DNA of 57,990 nt from an uncultured Prevotella sp. GTDB lineage: Bacteria > Bacteroidota > Bacteroidia > Bacteroidales > Bacteroidaceae. Position numbers and translations under genes: made by a program. The notes beneath the pieces are model-generated. The model was given only the letters and a program-made list of their open reading frames with translations, had not been told where the DNA came from and searched no databases. Of this stretch, positions 1 to 7,443 are shown piece after piece. The stretch is taken from NCBI GenBank assembly GCA_900543155.1, contig UQQN01000002.1, positions 1-57,990 of the forward strand, given 5' to 3'. Every line of letters begins with the position of its first letter. The first letter of the stretch is position 1.

Positions 1-166
1 AACCAGGCATGTGAAGAAGAACAAGTTCTCTTCACATACCTGGCTACCTTATCTCCCCCCTAACGGGGTAATCTATTTAATTATGCCCTTTATCGACGCC
101 GAAATTCGATAAAATCGTGCAGAAAAAATTATGAATTTTGAACACCTAGCATATAACCCTATGCTA
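1..166 (-). repeat. Dispersed intergenic element, copy 1 (cut by window edge)
   Basis: Read on the minus strand, this stretch starts (147 to about 100) with GGTGTTCAAAATTCAT, a T-run and CTGCACGATTTTATCG. It continues through TACCCCGTTAGGGG (about 56-71) into a long hairpin at 3-44: CCAGGTATGTGAAG pairs with CTTCACATGCCTGG, one pair being G-T. The same order of modules recurs near 49505-49698. Bases 1-71 match 49628-49698 reversed with six differences. A small inverted repeat, TAGCATA/TATGCTA (147-153, 160-166), overlaps the stop codon of the adjacent SUI1 gene. No coding potential is seen. Confidence 0.75.
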
Positions 167-589
167 TTTTGTTTGTGTGTATCCTTCTTTTTTTAAGATG
201 TCGAGGAGTTTGGCACGTAGGTCACCCTGCATAACGATTTCTTGGTCTTTGGCAGTGCCACCTACGCCACATTTTTGTTTTAGGAGTTTGCAAAGGGTGG
301 TGAGGTCTTGCTGTGTGCCTATAAAACCACGTACAAGGGTTACGGTTTTGCCTGAACGTCCTGCACGCTCCATCGCGAGTCGCAGTTTTTGTTGTTGTTT
401 GGGGAGCGTTGCTGGTTCGTCGGCTGAGCTGTCGGAGTAGTTGTAATCGGGGTTGGTAGAATAGACTACGCCTTGCCTTTTCTTTTTGTGGGTGTTGTCT
501 GCGGTGTGTTGCGGTTGTGCAGATGCGGTATCTTCGGGGCGTTCTATGCCTGTGAGTGCGCTAAGTGCGTCTTTCCAATCGGTTGCCAT
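164..589 (-). CDS. SUI1/eIF1-domain translation factor (YciH-like)
   Basis: A 141-residue protein. The C-terminal half (about 75-141) has the SUI1/YciH pattern: GKTVTLVRGF, then LKQKCGVGGTAKD, then IVMQGD and a C-terminal LLDILKKEGY helix. This fold is shared with eukaryotic eIF1, and bacterial YciH proteins are thought to act in start-codon fidelity. The N-terminal ~65 residues are polar, low in complexity and probably disordered. It lies 22 bp downstream of the HAD phosphatase on the same strand, so co-transcription is likely. The stop codon lies inside a 7-bp inverted repeat at the edge of a dispersed intergenic element. The family call is firm; the cellular role in Bacteroidetes is not. 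Confidence 0.85.
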   Translation of the reverse strand: MATDWKDALSALTGIERPEDTASAQPQHTADNTHKKKRQGVVYSTNPDYNYSDSSADEPATLPKQQQKLRLAMERAGRSGKTVTLVRGFIGTQQDLTTLCKLLKQKCGVGGTAKDQEIVMQGDLRAKLLDILKKEGYTQTK

Positions 590-611
590 ATCTGTAGCAG
601 GTTATGCGGTT

Positions 612-1265
612 TTAAAGAATGGTGAGTAAATCGGTGGGGGCGTGGAGGAATTGGGCATGGTTGGCATGGGGCAGTGTGTGGAGGTATTCTTCGTCGCGAA
701 AGCCCCATGTTACTAGAGCACATGGCATTTGGGCATTTTGTGCCGTTTGTAGGTCTACTTCAGAATCGCCCACGTAGATGGCTTCGGTTTGACTGCTTTG
801 GAGTTCTTTCATAGCAGCCAGCACGGCATCGGGGCAGGGTTTGCGACGCACGGTTTCGCTTTCGCCTACGGCAGTGGTGATGTAGCCTTTGAAAAAGCGT
901 TGCGCTAGTTCTTGCACTGCGGGATGTAGTTTGTTTGACACGATGGCCATTTTGACGCCTTTTGCCTTGAGGCTGTCTAACAGGGGCATGATGCCGGGGT
1001 AGGGTTGGGTGGTGTCGAGGCAGTGTGCCACATAGTGCTTGCGGAAGGTTTGGAAGATGGGTTCAAACTCTTCTTCTGTGTGGACGGCATTGCCCACTGC
1101 GTGCTGCATAAGGTAGCGAATACCGTTGCCTAGGAAGCTTCTTACTTCTTTTAGACTGCGTTGGGGGAGTCCGTGACTTTGTAGTGCATAGTTCACGCTA
1201 TTGGCTAGGTCGGTGAGGGTGTTGAGCAGTGTGCCGTCTAAATCGAATATTACGGTATTGATCAT
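612..1265 (-). CDS. gph: HAD-family phosphatase, phosphoglycolate phosphatase-like
   Basis: 217 residues. HAD motif I (FDLDGTLLNT) is at residues 7-16 with the nucleophile Asp8 and Asp10. Motif II is the serine/asparagine of IVSNK, motif III the lysine of RRKPCPD, and motif IV is VGDSEVDL. The helical cap between motifs I and II is of the PGP/pyrophosphatase (Gph/PpaX) type. The family hydrolyses small phosphate esters such as 2-phosphoglycolate; the real substrate cannot be read from sequence. It is first in a likely two-gene unit with the SUI1 gene. A terminator for the preceding small gene lies just upstream at 1277-1320, so this gene should have its own start signal or rely on read-through. 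Confidence 0.85.
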   Translation of the reverse strand: MINTVIFDLDGTLLNTLTDLANSVNYALQSHGLPQRSLKEVRSFLGNGIRYLMQHAVGNAVHTEEEFEPIFQTFRKHYVAHCLDTTQPYPGIMPLLDSLKAKGVKMAIVSNKLHPAVQELAQRFFKGYITTAVGESETVRRKPCPDAVLAAMKELQSSQTEAIYVGDSEVDLQTAQNAQMPCALVTWGFRDEEYLHTLPHANHAQFLHAPTDLLTIL

Positions 1266-1276
1266 TTTTTTTAGTT

Positions 1277-1320
1277 AAAAAAAAGCCGCGTTGCAATTTT
1301 GTGGTTGCAACCCGGCTTTA
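1277..1320 (-). terminator. Rho-independent terminator of the 46-codon gene
   Basis: AAAGCCG-CGTTGCAA pairs with TTGCAACC-CGGCTTT around an 8-nt loop. On the minus strand the stem is followed by eight T residues (complement of the A-run 1277-1284). A second hairpin, GAAAGT..CTGTG/CACAG..ACTTTC (1331-1363), lies between it and the stop codon at 1385. Confidence 0.85.
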
Positions 1321-1384
1321 TGGTGAATGTGAAAGTGTTTGCTGTGTTGCACAGTTAACTTTCGTGGAATGTCTTGTTAAATTT

Positions 1385-1525
1385 TTAATTGGCTTGTGCA
1401 GCCATAGTTTGACCTTGTAATTTATTCAACTCACTGATGAGATTTTGGCACATGGCGCCGTTTCCCATTGCTTGGTAACGTTGGATGCGATACTTCAACA
1501 TTACGATCATCTTGTTCTTTTCCAT
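1385..1525 (-). CDS. Small conserved-looking protein, 46 aa, unknown function
   Basis: A short reading frame (ATG at 1525, TAA at 1385-1387) gives 46 residues: MEKNKMIVMLKYRIQRYQ, then AMGNGAMCQNLI, SELNKLQGQ and TMAAQAN. The sequence is amphipathic and mostly helical in character (MIVMLKYRIQRY; LISELNKLQ), with no signal peptide or transmembrane segment. Support for a real gene: a good Bacteroidetes promoter 70 bp upstream (TACCTTTG, complement of 1596-1603, with CTTG 20 bp further up) and a strong terminator 65 bp downstream, together defining an about 310-nt single-gene transcript. No Shine-Dalgarno is evident, as is normal for this phylum. I do not recognise the family. The helix-rich basic/polar make-up would suit a small nucleic-acid- or ribosome-associated protein, but that is a guess. 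Confidence 0.7.
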   Translation of the reverse strand: MEKNKMIVMLKYRIQRYQAMGNGAMCQNLISELNKLQGQTMAAQAN

Positions 1526-1595
1526 TTTGTTTTTGCGTCTTTTTTGTTCTCCGCGTTTCGGAGGACTGGTTATTTATTTTTTCTTTAATGCGATG

Positions 1596-1627
1596 CAAAG
1601 GTAAGCATTTTGCTGTGAGCTTTCAAG
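1596..1627 (-). promoter_or_regulatory. Promoter of the 46-codon gene
   Basis: On the minus strand, CTTG (1627-1624), 20 bp, then TACCTTTG (1603-1596). This is one base off the Bacteroidetes TTTG...TAnnTTTG consensus and implies a start of transcription near 1589. Confidence 0.6.
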
Positions 1628-1742
1628 ATTTTGGGTGCTTTAGTTGTGTTTCGTAACTAAATTTTAGCAGTAGGGTGTTTATATGGCATTTTGTGATTGC
1701 AAAAAAAGGGAAATTTATAAGTGTTAATCGATTATTATTTTG

Positions 1743-1750
1743 TAAGTTTG
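1743..1750 (+). promoter_or_regulatory. Likely -7 element of cdd
   Basis: TAAGTTTG matches TAnnTTTG and lies 22 bp before the cdd ATG. No clear TTTG is seen at -33. The context (TTTTGTAAGTTTGCAT) is the same as at the PBP1A promoter near 27256. Confidence 0.55.
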
Positions 1751-1772
1751 CATTAAACAACGAAAAAGAATT

Positions 1773-2249
1773 ATGGAAAACAGAAATTTGACAATATCTT
1801 ATGTGTCGTGTCGGTTGGACGAGTTGGAGGCAGCTGACCGCGAGTTGGTGGAAGCTGCATGTCAGGCGACTTACACGAGTTATGCGCCGTATTCGCATTT
1901 TAGTGTGGGGGCTGCTGTGCGTTTAACTAATGGTGAGGTGATTCAGGGTAGTAACCAGGAGAATGCGGCTTATAGTGCGGGTACTTGTGCTGAACGCTGT
2001 ACGATGTTTTATGCGAATGCTAAATATCCGGATGAGTCTATTGAGACGATTGCGATTGCTGCGCGTGGCACAAATGGTGAGTTTACGAAGGCGCCTATTT
2101 CGCCTTGTGGTGTTTGCAGACAAGCTTTGGTTGAAGCGCAGCTTCGTGCTGGGAAGAATTTGCGGGTGTTGTTGTTTGGTGAGAACGAGACTTTTGTGAT
2201 CAATAGTATTAGCGATATGATGCCTTTTCAGTTTGACGAGATTGTGTGA
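1773..2249 (+). CDS. cdd: Cytidine deaminase
   Basis: 158 residues of the homotetrameric zinc cytidine deaminase family (pyrimidine salvage: cytidine and deoxycytidine to uridine and deoxyuridine). The zinc and catalytic motifs are complete: TCAERC at 71-76 gives zinc ligand Cys72 and proton-shuttling Glu74, and PCGVCRQ at 111-117 gives ligands Cys112 and Cys115. NQENAAY (61-67) forms the substrate pocket. The start is the ATG 22 bp after a TAAGTTTG promoter element. It is monocistronic: a convergent bidirectional terminator separates it from aspS. Confidence 0.93.
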   Translation: MENRNLTISYVSCRLDELEAADRELVEAACQATYTSYAPYSHFSVGAAVRLTNGEVIQGSNQENAAYSAGTCAERCTMFYANAKYPDESIETIAIAARGTNGEFTKAPISPCGVCRQALVEAQLRAGKNLRVLLFGENETFVINSISDMMPFQFDEIV

Positions 2250-2264
2250 GGATTAGATGGTTAA

Positions 2265-2308
2265 AAATTAATCCCCATTGTTCGATAGTGAGCAATGGGG
2301 ATTAATTT
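2265..2308. terminator. Bidirectional terminator between cdd and aspS
   Basis: A perfect 16-bp stem, AAATTAATCCCCATTG / CAATGGGGATTAATTT, with a 12-nt loop. A-rich and T-rich flanks suit termination of both converging genes. Confidence 0.85.
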
Positions 2309-2319
2309 ATGTGTGGAGA

Positions 2320-4086
2320 TTATTTTTCGAGGGGACGTATGTCGATGAGCAATTCATCGAGTTGCTTTTGGTCGACACGTGAGGGTGCATCGAGCATGAC
2401 GTCGCGTCCTGAATTGTTCTTGGGGAAGGCAATGCAGTCGCGGATGCTGTCGAGACCGGCAAAGATTGATACCCAACGGTCGAGACCATAAGCCAAACCT
2501 CCGTGAGGGGGTGCACCATACTTGAAGGCATTCATCAAGAAGCCAAATTGCTCTTGGGCACGTTCGGGAGTGAAACCGAGTACCTTGAAGATCTTTGCCT
2601 GAAGCACTGCATCGTGGATACGGATAGAACCACCACCCACTTCAACACCATTGCACACCATGTCGTAGGCATCGGCAAGCACTGAGGCGGGGTCTGTGTC
2701 GAGCAAAGGTACGTCTTGAGGGCGGGGGGCAGTGAAAGGATGGTGCATGGCGAGCAAACGACCTTCTTCTTCGCTCCACTCGAACATGGGGAAGTCTACT
2801 ACCCAAAGTAAGGCGAACTTGTTCTTGTCGCGCAAACCTAAGCGTTCGCCCATTTCAAGACGCAATTCGCAAAGTTGCTTGCGGGTCTTCATGGCATCGT
2901 CGCCTGAGAGGATGAGGATTAAGTCGCCAGGTTTGGCATCCATCTTTTGCTTGAGTTGTTCAAGCACTTCGGGGGTGTAGAATTTGTCGACGGAGCTCTT
3001 TATTGTGCCGTCTTCATTGACCTTGGCGTGAACAAGGCCTTTGGCGCCAATCTGCGGTGACTTGACAAAGTCGGTGAGTTGGTCGAGTTGCTTACGTGTG
3101 TATGAACCGCAACCAGTGGCGCAGATACCACCAATATAGGCTGCATCGTTGAATACTCCAAATGTGCCTGTGCCTTTGAGTGTATCCATGAGTTCAACAA
3201 ACTCCATGCCGAAACGCATATCGGGTTTGTCGGAACCAAAACGACGCATGGCTTCGTGCCATGGCATGCGGATGAAGGGGGTGTCGCCAAGGTCGTAACC
3301 GCGTACTTCTTTGAAGAGGTATTTTGCCATCTCCTCGAAGGTGTTGATGATGTCGTCTTGTGTGACGAACGACATTTCGCAGTCGATTTGTGTAAACTCG
3401 GGCTGGCGGTCGGCACGCAGGTCTTCGTCGCGGAAACATTTGGCAATTTGGAAGTAGCGGTCGATGCCTGCTACCATGAGTAATTGCTTGAGTGTTTGCG
3501 GACTTTGTGGCAATGCATAGAATTGACCGGGATTCATGCGCGAAGGCACAATGAAGTCGCGAGCACCCTCGGGGGTAGAACCAATGAGAATGGGGGTTTC
3601 GATTTCGAGGAAGCCCTTTGAGTCGAGGAAGTTGCGCACTGCAATGCAGAACTTGTGACGAAGTTCCAAATTGGCACGTACGTTTTCACGGCGCAAGTCG
3701 AGGTAGCGATACTTCATGCGTAAGTCGTCGCCACCATCGGTGTTCTGTTCAATGGTGAAGGGAGGTGTGAGCGACTCGTTGAGTACGTTGAGTGTGTTAA
3801 CGATGATTTCGATGTCGCCTGTGGGCATTTTGTCGTTTTTAGAATAACGCTCGTTAACTGTACCAGTAACTTGTATTACGAATTCACGGCCCAACTTGTT
3901 AGCCTGTGCACAGAGTTCGGCATTGGTTTCTTCATTGAAAACGAGCTGTGTGATGCCGTAGCGGTCGCGCAGGTCGATGAAGGTCATGCCGCCCATTTTA
4001 CGGCTACGCTGCACCCAACCAGCCAAAGTGACTTCTTGGCCTACGTGCTGAATGCGAAGCTCACCGCATGTGTTTGTTCTATACAT
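2320..4086 (-). CDS. aspS: Aspartyl-tRNA synthetase
   Basis: 588 residues, the usual length of the bacterial type with a GAD insertion. An N-terminal OB-fold anticodon-binding domain (about 1-110, HVGQEVTLAGWVQRSR) is followed by the class II core: motif 2 FRDEDLRADRQPEF, the GAD insert in the middle, and motif 3 GLAYGLDRW near the C-terminus. It charges tRNA-Asp. The frame is open 27 codons further upstream to 4167, but the ATG at 4086 (MYRTNTCGELR) is the family start and is chosen here. It ends against a terminator shared with cdd. Confidence 0.96.
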   Translation of the reverse strand: MYRTNTCGELRIQHVGQEVTLAGWVQRSRKMGGMTFIDLRDRYGITQLVFNEETNAELCAQANKLGREFVIQVTGTVNERYSKNDKMPTGDIEIIVNTLNVLNESLTPPFTIEQNTDGGDDLRMKYRYLDLRRENVRANLELRHKFCIAVRNFLDSKGFLEIETPILIGSTPEGARDFIVPSRMNPGQFYALPQSPQTLKQLLMVAGIDRYFQIAKCFRDEDLRADRQPEFTQIDCEMSFVTQDDIINTFEEMAKYLFKEVRGYDLGDTPFIRMPWHEAMRRFGSDKPDMRFGMEFVELMDTLKGTGTFGVFNDAAYIGGICATGCGSYTRKQLDQLTDFVKSPQIGAKGLVHAKVNEDGTIKSSVDKFYTPEVLEQLKQKMDAKPGDLILILSGDDAMKTRKQLCELRLEMGERLGLRDKNKFALLWVVDFPMFEWSEEEGRLLAMHHPFTAPRPQDVPLLDTDPASVLADAYDMVCNGVEVGGGSIRIHDAVLQAKIFKVLGFTPERAQEQFGFLMNAFKYGAPPHGGLAYGLDRWVSIFAGLDSIRDCIAFPKNNSGRDVMLDAPSRVDQKQLDELLIDIRPLEK

Positions 4087-4227
4087 GATTTTTGTTTTAT
4101 TTTTGAGTTGTTTTGCCCACAAACATCTTGCTTTTTTGTATGCAATATGGCTCGTTGAGCATAACAATGCTGTTTATTTGTGTGCGAAATTACAAATATT
4201 GTTTGAAACGCAGAAAAAAGCGTGCAT

Positions 4228-4758
4228 TTATTTTGGATTTACCCCATAAACATATTTGTAGAGGTGGTATACGATATGTTCGAAATTTTTGTTTGCATAC
4301 GCTTCATCGGTTGCCATAAGTAACAGGGGGAAGTAGTTGTAGCCTTCGTGGTAAGGCGGTTGCAGATAGTTTTTGTGGATGACTGTGAAGCCTTGTTTTT
4401 CATAAAAACCTATGCGACGGGTAGCCATTTCGTTGGTTGGTTCTTCTACCTCTAAAACGATGGGTGTGCTGATTTTTTGTTGTAGGGCAGCCATTACTTT
4501 ACGTCCGATGCCTTGGTTGCGCACATGGGGCATTGTGGCAAAATGTTCTACATAAACAAATTCTGAAAAATCCCAATATGAGATGAAGCCGGCAAAGGTG
4601 TTGTCGGAAAGTAGTATTTCGTGGATGTGGAATTGTGGATTTTCTTTCCACATTCGTTGCCAGGCTTGGGTGTCGCGACGCTCTATTTTGGGGAATGCGC
4701 TTTCGTAGAGGTGAATGGCTTTTTCTATGTTTGAGGTGTTTAAGGGGGATAGTGTCAT
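4228..4758 (-). CDS. GNAT-family N-acetyltransferase
   Basis: 176 residues. The acetyl-CoA pyrophosphate-binding motif A is VRNQGIGRKVM (about residues 79-89), preceded by the beta4 strand FVYVEHFATMP and followed by RRIGFYEKQGF, the typical motif B. The substrate is unknown. It is a single gene between aspS and a repeat-rich spacer. The acyltransferase call is secure; nothing in the context indicates the acceptor. Confidence 0.8.
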   Translation of the reverse strand: MTLSPLNTSNIEKAIHLYESAFPKIERRDTQAWQRMWKENPQFHIHEILLSDNTFAGFISYWDFSEFVYVEHFATMPHVRNQGIGRKVMAALQQKISTPIVLEVEEPTNEMATRRIGFYEKQGFTVIHKNYLQPPYHEGYNYFPLLLMATDEAYANKNFEHIVYHLYKYVYGVNPK

Positions 4759-4788
4759 TTTTAGAAGGTGTTTAATGATTGGGGAAGG

Positions 4789-5072
4789 TTTTTTTGAACA
4801 TTAATTGCCACCATTGTACATTAATATTCGCTTCGCGTTTTTTTTGAACATTAATTGCCATCAATGCCCATTAATTGTTTCATTAATACTTTCCTTTATT
4901 AGCCAAGAAAAAAATTAATGTCTCGAAATTAATGTCCCCGAATTAATGATAATTAATGTTCACAAAACTAGCAGCGTAGCTGCAAGTTCCTACTATTCGC
5001 TTCGCGTTTTTTTGAACATTAATTACCATCAATGCCCATTAATTGTTTCATTAATATTCGCTTTGCGTTTTT
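4789..5072. repeat. Intergenic direct repeats, ~62-bp unit rich in ATTAATG/CATTAAT
   Basis: This fills the whole spacer between the GNAT and yigZ genes. Two nearly identical units (4826-4888 and 4995-5056) read ATTCGCTTCGCGTTTTTTT, GAACATTAATTGCCATCAAT, GCCCATTAATTGTTTCATTAATA. A partial unit precedes them at 4789-4825 and another (ATTCGCTTTGCGTTTTT) follows at 5056-5072. Between the two full units are five more ATTAATG/CATTAAT words and a small palindrome, GCAGC-GTA-GCTGC (4971-4983). No gene is seen. Confidence 0.8.
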
Positions 5073-5082
5073 GGGGGACATC

Positions 5083-5691
5083 CTACTTCTTAGGGTCGTC
5101 GGGGAAACGTAAGGAAAGAATTTTAGAGAGTTTGTCTCGAAGGACTTGTTCGTCGTCGAGCCTTACATCGATTGTGAGGATGGTGCCTTGTGCGTCGTAA
5201 TCGCGTTGTATGATTTCTGCTCCAAGGTCTTTGATAAAGCGCATGGCGACATCGGCGTCGGCATAAGGGACCGAAACACGGAATTGGGCGGTTACGATTT
5301 TTTCTTCTTTTTCTGCCTCGTCGAGTGCTTCGCCAATGGCTGTTTTATAAGCAACGCCTAAGGGACCTGTTCCTAATTTTACACCTCCAAAATAGCGCAC
5401 CACAATGCCCACGGTGTAGGTAAGGTTGCGCGATTGTATTTGTCCTAATATAGGGCGTCCTGCTGTGCCACTTGGTTCGCCATCGTCGTTGGCTCGGGTT
5501 GTTTTACCATCATTTCCTAATACATAGGCATAACATACATGTCGGGCGTCGTAATATTTCTTTTTGTAGGTTGCCACAATTGCTTTAGCTTCTTCCTCAG
5601 TGTCAGCATGTAGTGCAAATGCCAAAAAGCGTGAGCGTTTCTCTGTCAGTTGGGTTTCAGCCGAAGATTTTAGGGTGATGTATGTATCCAT
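5083..5691 (-). CDS. yigZ: YigZ/IMPACT family protein (UPF0029)
   Basis: 202 residues. The conserved N-terminal UPF0029 domain has KRSRFLAFA (18-26), DDGEPSGTAGRPIL (69-82) and VRYFGGVKLGTGPLGVAY; an ACT-like ferredoxin-fold C-terminal domain follows. Eukaryotic IMPACT relatives act in translational control through GCN1; the bacterial role is unsettled. A strong hairpin terminator lies upstream (5704-5782) and ends the previous transcript, so this gene is probably transcribed alone. Confidence 0.88.
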   Translation of the reverse strand: MDTYITLKSSAETQLTEKRSRFLAFALHADTEEEAKAIVATYKKKYYDARHVCYAYVLGNDGKTTRANDDGEPSGTAGRPILGQIQSRNLTYTVGIVVRYFGGVKLGTGPLGVAYKTAIGEALDEAEKEEKIVTAQFRVSVPYADADVAMRFIKDLGAEIIQRDYDAQGTILTIDVRLDDEQVLRDKLSKILSLRFPDDPKK

Positions 5692-5703
5692 GATTTATAA
5701 GAA

Positions 5704-5782
5704 AACGAAAAACGAATGTGCTAATGAGCAAGCTCTGTTGTTGTATATTACAGAAGGTATTGGCTCATTCACACATTCGTTA
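5704..5782 (-). terminator. Terminator downstream of the MaoC-fold gene
   Basis: AACGAATGTG-ct-AATGAGC (5711-5729) pairs with GCTCATT-ca-CACATTCGTT around a long loop. On the minus strand a T-rich stretch (TTTTTCGTTTTC) follows. It separates the maoC and membrane-protein unit from yigZ. Confidence 0.7.
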
Positions 5783-5828
5783 TTTGTAAAGTTGCTTTAG
5801 ATGTTAATCTTAAGTACGCCTAAAAGAA

Positions 5829-6284
5829 TTAGTTAAAGTGGTACAAGAATGTAGCTATACCAGTAAGGGCAGGTTTCTTTTGATCCTTGATTTCGATAGT
5901 GAATTTAATTTCTACCTTGCAGATGCCACGAAGGTTGGCAATGCTGTGTAAGGTGGTGACGAGGCGTATGCTCTGTCCACTCAAAACGGCTTGTCCAAAC
6001 TTCATTTTGTCCATGCCGTAGTTTACCATCATCTTTAGGTTGTTCACCTTGATGATTTGTTCCCACATGTAGGGGAGCAATGAGAGGGTGAGGTAGCCAT
6101 GTACGATGGTCTGACCGAAGGGACCTTCTTTGGCTTTTTCTGTGTCTACGTGAATCCACTGGTGGTCGAGTGTAGCATCAGCAAAAGCGTTAATACGATT
6201 TTGGTCTACTTCGAGCCATTCAGACTTTCCGAGTTCTTGACCAAGGTATTTTTCAAATTCTTCGTAAGAGTTGATTGTCAACAT
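5829..6284 (-). CDS. MaoC-like hot-dog-fold dehydratase/hydratase
   Basis: 151 residues when started at the ATG at 6284 (MLTINSYEEF); the frame stays open to 6374, but that extension lies within the upstream gene's end and is not family-like. The MaoC/R-hydratase signature is present: FADATLDHQWIHVD (about 48-61, the catalytic Asp/His pair) and GPFGQTIVHGYLTLSLLP, followed by NYGMDKMKF. The family hydrates enoyl-CoA or related thioesters. It lies 20 bp after the 329-aa membrane protein, so it may be the second gene of that unit. Confidence 0.85.
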   Translation of the reverse strand: MLTINSYEEFEKYLGQELGKSEWLEVDQNRINAFADATLDHQWIHVDTEKAKEGPFGQTIVHGYLTLSLLPYMWEQIIKVNNLKMMVNYGMDKMKFGQAVLSGQSIRLVTTLHSIANLRGICKVEIKFTIEIKDQKKPALTGIATFLYHFN

Positions 6285-6304
6285 AAGTGTGATTGTATTT
6301 GTGG

Positions 6305-7294
6305 TTACTGTTGTGAAATTTCTTGCATTGTCAATGAGGTGATGAGCATTTGGGCATTCATTGCGGCTACGCACTTGTATTGTCCAAAGGTTTTGCCCTC
6401 GTTGTCGCGGCTAATGTGTTGGTCGACGGTAAAGGTTACGTTGAACATGGCATTGCCACTGCTATCGTTTTTGCGTGTGATTTGTATGTCGCGGTTTACG
6501 TTGAACTGACAACCTTGAATGTGGTCGTTGAACATGGCGTTGATTTTGCTCAATACGTCGGCTTTTGTAGCATTGTGTTGGTGCAAGAAGGTGGTCATGG
6601 TAGACGAGATGTTGGCGCAGATTTTGCTTTCGTCGCGATTGGCAAAGCCATTGAAGAAGTCTGTCAGTACTTCGGTGATTTGCTCACGATCGGTTTCTGT
6701 TACTTCTTGTTCGCGCAAACTGCCTTGTGCTACCGAGGCTTCTGAGGCATAGCGTCCGTCGGGGTGATTGTCGAGATAACGCTGGAAAGCTTCGGGCGTG
6801 TTTACGCGTTGTGCTGTGATAAAGTCGAGCGAGTCGATTTTGATGTCGCACAAACGGCAATATTGTGGATCGGTAAATTGTTCTTTAAAGTTGACGAAAT
6901 CGTTTACATCGTCTGAGAGTGCGATGCTATTCCACTTAGAAAGCATGTCTTGCAACTTTTGCAATCGGCTTCTTACTTCGTCGGCATGTTCGCTATTGGG
7001 GTAATTTTGTAAAAAGTCTTCGTAGTCTTGCGGGTTGTTGTTATTTTCAAGCACTTCGTAAGCCATTTCCTCTTCGTGGGCGGCATTGTTTGAAACGTAG
7101 AAGTAGACACCTCCACCGATAAGCAACAATACTACCACGATGATGGTAATAATTAGGGGAGTTTTGCTCTTTTTATTGGGCGTTTGAGAAGGCATATTGT
7201 TGTAAGCCCCATTGTTATTGTTGGGATTCACTGAGGCATTTTGTGGGTTGGGTGTAGCCATTCCGTTGCCGTTCATTTGATTTTGATCTTCCAT
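6305..7294 (-). CDS. Single-pass membrane protein with NTF2-like C-terminal region, function unknown
   Basis: 329 residues. An Asn/Gln/Pro-rich cytoplasmic tail (1-44) leads to one transmembrane helix (about 46-67, LIITIIVVVLLLIGGGVYFY), with Lys residues on the cytoplasmic side. The outer part has two segments spaced like tetratricopeptide or YfgM-type helices (YEDFLQNYPNSEHADEVRSR and FQRYLDNHPDGRYASEA). An alpha+beta C-terminal part (about 200-329) resembles NTF2/SnoaL-like domains (ITEVLTDFFNGFANRD). A possible -7 element (TAAATTTG) lies 77 bp upstream. I do not know a named family; the layout suggests an envelope protein with a helical stalk and a small ligand-binding or dimerising head. 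Confidence 0.7.
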   Translation of the reverse strand: MEDQNQMNGNGMATPNPQNASVNPNNNNGAYNNMPSQTPNKKSKTPLIITIIVVVLLLIGGGVYFYVSNNAAHEEEMAYEVLENNNNPQDYEDFLQNYPNSEHADEVRSRLQKLQDMLSKWNSIALSDDVNDFVNFKEQFTDPQYCRLCDIKIDSLDFITAQRVNTPEAFQRYLDNHPDGRYASEASVAQGSLREQEVTETDREQITEVLTDFFNGFANRDESKICANISSTMTTFLHQHNATKADVLSKINAMFNDHIQGCQFNVNRDIQITRKNDSSGNAMFNVTFTVDQHISRDNEGKTFGQYKCVAAMNAQMLITSLTMQEISQQ

Positions 7295-7370
7295 TTTTTT
7301 ATCTGTTGTTTTTATGTTTCGTGAGATTGAATTATCCCTAAAAAAGACAGTTATGCTACTTTTTCGCGTG

Positions 7371-7378
7371 CAAATTTA
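7371..7378 (-). promoter_or_regulatory. Possible -7 element of the 329-aa membrane protein gene
   Basis: The complement reads TAAATTTG, a match to TAnnTTTG, 77 bp before the ATG at 7294. No TTTG at -33 is evident, so the call is weak. Confidence 0.4.
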
Positions 7379-7443
7379 CTCAAAATAACCGAACATATTC
7401 ATATAGTTCTCAACTTTTTAGACATTAAATAGCGTTGCACGTA

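Noticed and set aside
4087..4167. 27-codon N-terminal extension of aspS
   Set aside because: Residues upstream of MYRTNTCGELR are not family-like; the ATG at 4086 is the usual AspRS start.
6285..6374. 30-codon extension of the MaoC-fold gene
   Set aside because: It overlaps the end of the 329-aa gene; the ATG at 6284 starts the domain properly.
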